NCBI GenBank assembly: GCA_023389175.1
Contig: JAEWEW010000401.1
Location: 1 to 7,591 of the forward strand
Length of the DNA: 7,591 bases
From: Pseudomonadota bacterium
GTDB taxonomy: Bacteria > Pseudomonadota > Gammaproteobacteria > Burkholderiales > Burkholderiaceae_E
Direction of reading: 5' to 3'
Every line of letters begins with the position of its first letter. The stretch's first letter is position 1. Below are positions 5,687 to 7,591 of the stretch, one piece after another. Position numbers and translations under genes: made by a program. Under the pieces are notes generated by a model. It had not been told where the DNA came from. It saw only the letters and a list, made by a program, of their open reading frames with translations, and ran no database searches.

Positions 5687-7591
5687 ATGCTGTCTGCCGG
5701 ACGGCCGCGCGTGCGCAAGGACGCGGGCCTGCACCCTCGTGGCCGCCGCATGGCGCCAGCCGTGCCGTGCGGGGCGATCGCGCTCGAGCCGCGCCTGCTC
5801 TTCGACGGCGCGGCCGCGGTCGTGGCCGATGGCGGCGAGGCGGCATCGCCGGCGGCGTTCGGGGAAGCGCAGGGTGGCGGCGGCAGCGCCTTCGGCTCCG
5901 GCAGCCTCGACGCGGCGATCCCCGCGGCCTGGAGCGCCTCCGCGTCGTCTGCGCCGGCAGGCGAGGGCGTCCCGCCTGCGCCTGGTCCGGCCGGTGAGGA
6001 CGGCGCGCTGCTCGGACTGCTCGCCGGGTCTTCGGCGCCCGGGCCCGCCACGCGGGAGCCGGCCGTCGCCATCGATGTGGGCAAGGGCGCGTTCGCGGAC
6101 CGCGCGGCGCTCGAAGCGGCGCTCGACGCGGGGCACGAGGCCGTCGCCGTCGGCGATGTTGCCGGGGTGGATGCGGCAGACGTTGTCCACTTCGCCATTT
6201 CGGTCCGCAATGAAGGCCGCGGCGACGCCTTCGACCTGCGCGTGTCCGACTCCCTGCCCGACGGCTTCTCGGTGGCGGACGTCGGCAACCTGCGCATTGT
6301 CGATGCAAGCGGGGCGACGGTCGATTTCACGCGGGGCGGCGTGCTGCGCGATCCGGTCACCGGCGCCGACATCCGCACCGATGCCGGCTTCGCCGCCGCG
6401 CTCTTCTCCGCGCAAGGCGTCGAGTTCGTCGACCCCGGCAGCGGCGGTGGCTTCCTCGCCGGCCGGAACGACCCCTGCCGTCCGGACGGACTCACCATTG
6501 CCTATGAGGCGCGCCTGCCGGGTTGTGTCGTCGCGGGATCGACGCTCCACAACGACGCGAGCGTGGTACAGGTGGCCGACCGTGAATGCGGTGCGAATCT
6601 GGTGGATCCTTGCGCGCCGGTCGCCGACTGCGCCAGCATCACCATCGACTCCGGGCGGCTCGTCACGCGGCTCGTTGCCACGGACCAGGTCCATACGTCC
6701 GGCAGCGACGTCGTGATCGGGGAGATCCTCACCTACGAGACGGTGATCACCGTGCCCGAAGGTCGCAGCCCGGATGCGGTGCTCATCCAGCGGCTCGACC
6801 CGGGACTTTCGCTCGTCTGCGTGGATCGCATCAGCTACGGCGACGGGGTGGAGTCGACCGCCGCGCCGCTTCCGGGTGAGATCGTTCCGTTCGACGCCGA
6901 AGGCGGCAAGGCCAACCGGTTCGTCGTCGACTTCGGCGACATCCGCAACGGCAATCTCGACAACCGGGTGTCGGATGCCATCACGGTGGTCTACCGGGCG
7001 GTCGCGACCAACATGTGGTCGAACCAGGAAGGTGCGCAGCTCGTCGCGGCCGCGGGGTGGCGCAGCGGCGAGGGGCTGGCTGCGGACGGGACATCGCCTG
7101 GCAGGGGGGCGGGCCTGGCCGGGGATTCTCGGCCCGATGCAGCCGGCGGTTCCGGCCCGGATGCGCCGCTCCTGGACCTGCATGCCGAGGCCGAGGCGGC
7201 CAGCGTCGTGGAGCCGATGCTGGAGGTCGCCGTGACGCCCGACGGGGACGCGGTGCGGGTGGGCGACTCCGCTGCCTTCATTGTCGATATCCGCAACGAC
7301 GGTGACGTCGACGCGTTCGATGTCACCGTCGACGACATCGAGTTGCCGCCGGGCCTGCGCCTTTCGCCCGGCAGTTGGGTGCCGTCCGCAGGCGAGGTGG
7401 CGATCCCGGTCCTGCGCGCGGGCGAGGCCGCCCGCTTCACCCTGACCGCGGTGGTGACGGGAGAGGCGCAGCCCGGCCAGGCGCTCGGCGTCGACGTCAC
7501 GGTCCGCTACACCTCGCTGCCGGACGGCACGGTGGACTGCGGCTGCGGTGACCGCGGCGGCGGCGGCGCAGGCGATCGCAGTCCCTTCGTC
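5687..7591 (+). CDS. Large LEPR-XLL / DUF11-like / isopeptide D2-like surface protein, 5' part (open at window end)
   Basis: The frame runs from ATG 5687 to the final base without a stop: 635 residues, with the rest outside the window. Residues 1-21 are basic (R6, R8, R10, K11, R18, R20, R21). LEPRLLFDGA (33-42) matches the LEPR-XLL motif found near the N-terminus of very large bacterial surface or secreted proteins. Residues about 43-127 are Ala/Gly/Pro/Ser-rich and probably disordered. A DUF11-like Ig module with RNEGRGDAFDLRVSDSLPDG (174-193) comes next. A domain at about 323-460, with GSDVVIGEILTYETVITVPEG (split: GSDVVIGEILTYE and TVITVPEG, 339-359) and DAITVVYRAVATN (430-442), resembles the fimbrial isopeptide D2 family. 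After an acidic linker, a second DUF11-like module with RNDGDVDAFDVTVDD starts near 514. The protein is Asp/Glu-rich, has only three lysines, and has no classical signal peptide. The probable role is a cell-surface or exported structural or adhesive protein; the exact function and export route are unknown. Upstream, pepN is divergent. Confidence 0.85.
   Translation, partial: MLSAGRPRVRKDAGLHPRGRRMAPAVPCGAIALEPRLLFDGAAAVVADGGEAASPAAFGEAQGGGGSAFGSGSLDAAIPAAWSASASSAPAGEGVPPAPGPAGEDGALLGLLAGSSAPGPATREPAVAIDVGKGAFADRAALEAALDAGHEAVAVGDVAGVDAADVVHFAISVRNEGRGDAFDLRVSDSLPDGFSVADVGNLRIVDASGATVDFTRGGVLRDPVTGADIRTDAGFAAALFSAQGVEFVDPGSGGGFLAGRNDPCRPDGLTIAYEARLPGCVVAGSTLHNDASVVQVADRECGANLVDPCAPVADCASITIDSGRLVTRLVATDQVHTSGSDVVIGEILTYETVITVPEGRSPDAVLIQRLDPGLSLVCVDRISYGDGVESTAAPLPGEIVPFDAEGGKANRFVVDFGDIRNGNLDNRVSDAITVVYRAVATNMWSNQEGAQLVAAAGWRSGEGLAADGTSPGRGAGLAGDSRPDAAGGSGPDAPLLDLHAEAEAASVVEPMLEVAVTPDGDAVRVGDSAAFIVDIRNDGDVDAFDVTVDDIELPPGLRLSPGSWVPSAGEVAIPVLRAGEAARFTLTAVVTGEAQPGQALGVDVTVRYTSLPDGTVDCGCGDRGGGGAGDRSPFV
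5783..5812 (+). other. LEPR-XLL motif of the surface protein
   Basis: The codons for LEPRLLFDGA (residues 33-42) follow a basic stretch and a short hydrophobic run ending in AIAL. The family pattern I recall is K/R-rich residues followed by an EPR-[IL]-L-[FYL]-[DS]-x-A core within the first 50 residues, and it fits well. Its role is not established; association with export of giant proteins is inferred from where it occurs. Confidence 0.75.
6179..6268 (+). repeat. DUF11-like domain core, copy 1 (residues 165-194)
   Basis: This is the best-conserved strand pair of the first Ig-like module: a hydrophobic strand (VVHFAISV), then RNEG, DAFDLRV and a D-x-LPDG turn. The pattern of Asn-x-Gly, alternating hydrophobics and D-x-LPxG is typical of DUF11/conserved-repeat domains. 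The full module probably extends to the NDASV strand near residue 293. Confidence 0.6.
6701..7012 (+). other. Fimbrial isopeptide D2-like domain core (residues 339-442)
   Basis: The opening strand with VVIGEILTYE, the PEG turn (357-359), the D-PGL segment (371-374) and the closing VVDFGDI (413-419) and ITVVYRAVATN (432-442) strands resemble D2-type domains annotated in large Gram-negative surface proteins. The only lysine in the domain is K408, in the middle, not in the opening strand where the bond-forming lysine is expected. Confidence 0.55.
7265..7360 (+). repeat. DUF11-like domain core, copy 2 (residues 527-558)
   Basis: This copy shares with copy 1 the run R-N-[ED]-G-x-x-D-A-F-D-[LV]-x-V-x-D followed by LP-x-G. 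The module begins near residue 514. It ends around the VTVRYTSLPDGTVDCGCGD segment (about 604-622), whose YTSLPDG resembles the end strand of related repeats, and a Gly run follows. Confidence 0.6.

Noticed and set aside
5687..5782. Lipoprotein or Tat signal at the start of the surface protein (VPC at 26-28, RR at 20-21)
   Set aside because: Pro directly before the Cys does not fit a lipobox. The RR pair lacks the usual Tat context, and no long hydrophobic segment follows.
3724..6498. Minus-strand open frame of 924 codons spanning the pepN 5' half, the spacer and the surface-protein gene
   Set aside because: It is out of frame with pepN, very rich in Arg, Pro, Ala and Ser, and has no domain pattern. 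It is a chance frame in high-GC DNA.
5630..7183. Minus-strand open frame of 517 codons opposite the surface-protein gene
   Set aside because: It has Arg/Gly/Ala-rich composition without motifs. The plus-strand frame has a ribosome binding site, the LEPR motif and Ig-like patterns, so it is the real gene.

Overview
The window is GC-rich with strong G/C bias at third codon positions. It carries four recognisable housekeeping genes, one small membrane-protein gene, and the start of a large surface-type protein. The pepN-fbp pair with a class I FBPase, and a Qor-type reductase next to tcdA, suggest a Betaproteobacterium (Rhodocyclales or Burkholderiales type). This placement is inferred from protein similarity and gene order remembered from the families, not from a search.

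Layout. Bases 1-455 (+) hold the 3' part of a zinc-independent quinone oxidoreductase gene (qor). Its TGA overlaps the GTG start of tcdA (452-1303, +), a ThiF/MoeB-fold enzyme that cyclises the t6A37 modification of tRNA. A minus-strand cluster converges on it: pepN (5408-2667), then after 46 bp fbp (2620-1616), then a 113-residue multi-pass membrane protein (1619-1278). The GTG start of this last gene overlaps the fbp stop. Its 3' end also overlaps the 3' end of tcdA by 26 bp.

Bases 5409-5686 separate the divergently transcribed pepN from a plus-strand gene that starts at ATG 5687 and stays open to the last base (635 codons, no stop). The encoded protein has a basic N-terminus, an LEPR-XLL-type motif (LEPRLLFDGA, residues 33-42), an Ala/Gly/Pro linker, and then Ig-like modules: a DUF11-like domain, a domain resembling the fimbrial isopeptide D2 family, and a second DUF11-like domain. 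This is the typical N-terminal architecture of very large bacterial surface or secreted proteins. It is the accessory and most interesting part of the window.

How the genes work together. qor and tcdA look translationally coupled but have unrelated roles. pepN, fbp and the small membrane gene look co-transcribed, and the membrane protein has no recognised function. The surface-protein gene appears to be an independent unit with its own ribosome binding site and a possible promoter in the divergent spacer. No RNA gene, CRISPR array, insertion sequence or convincing intrinsic terminator was seen.
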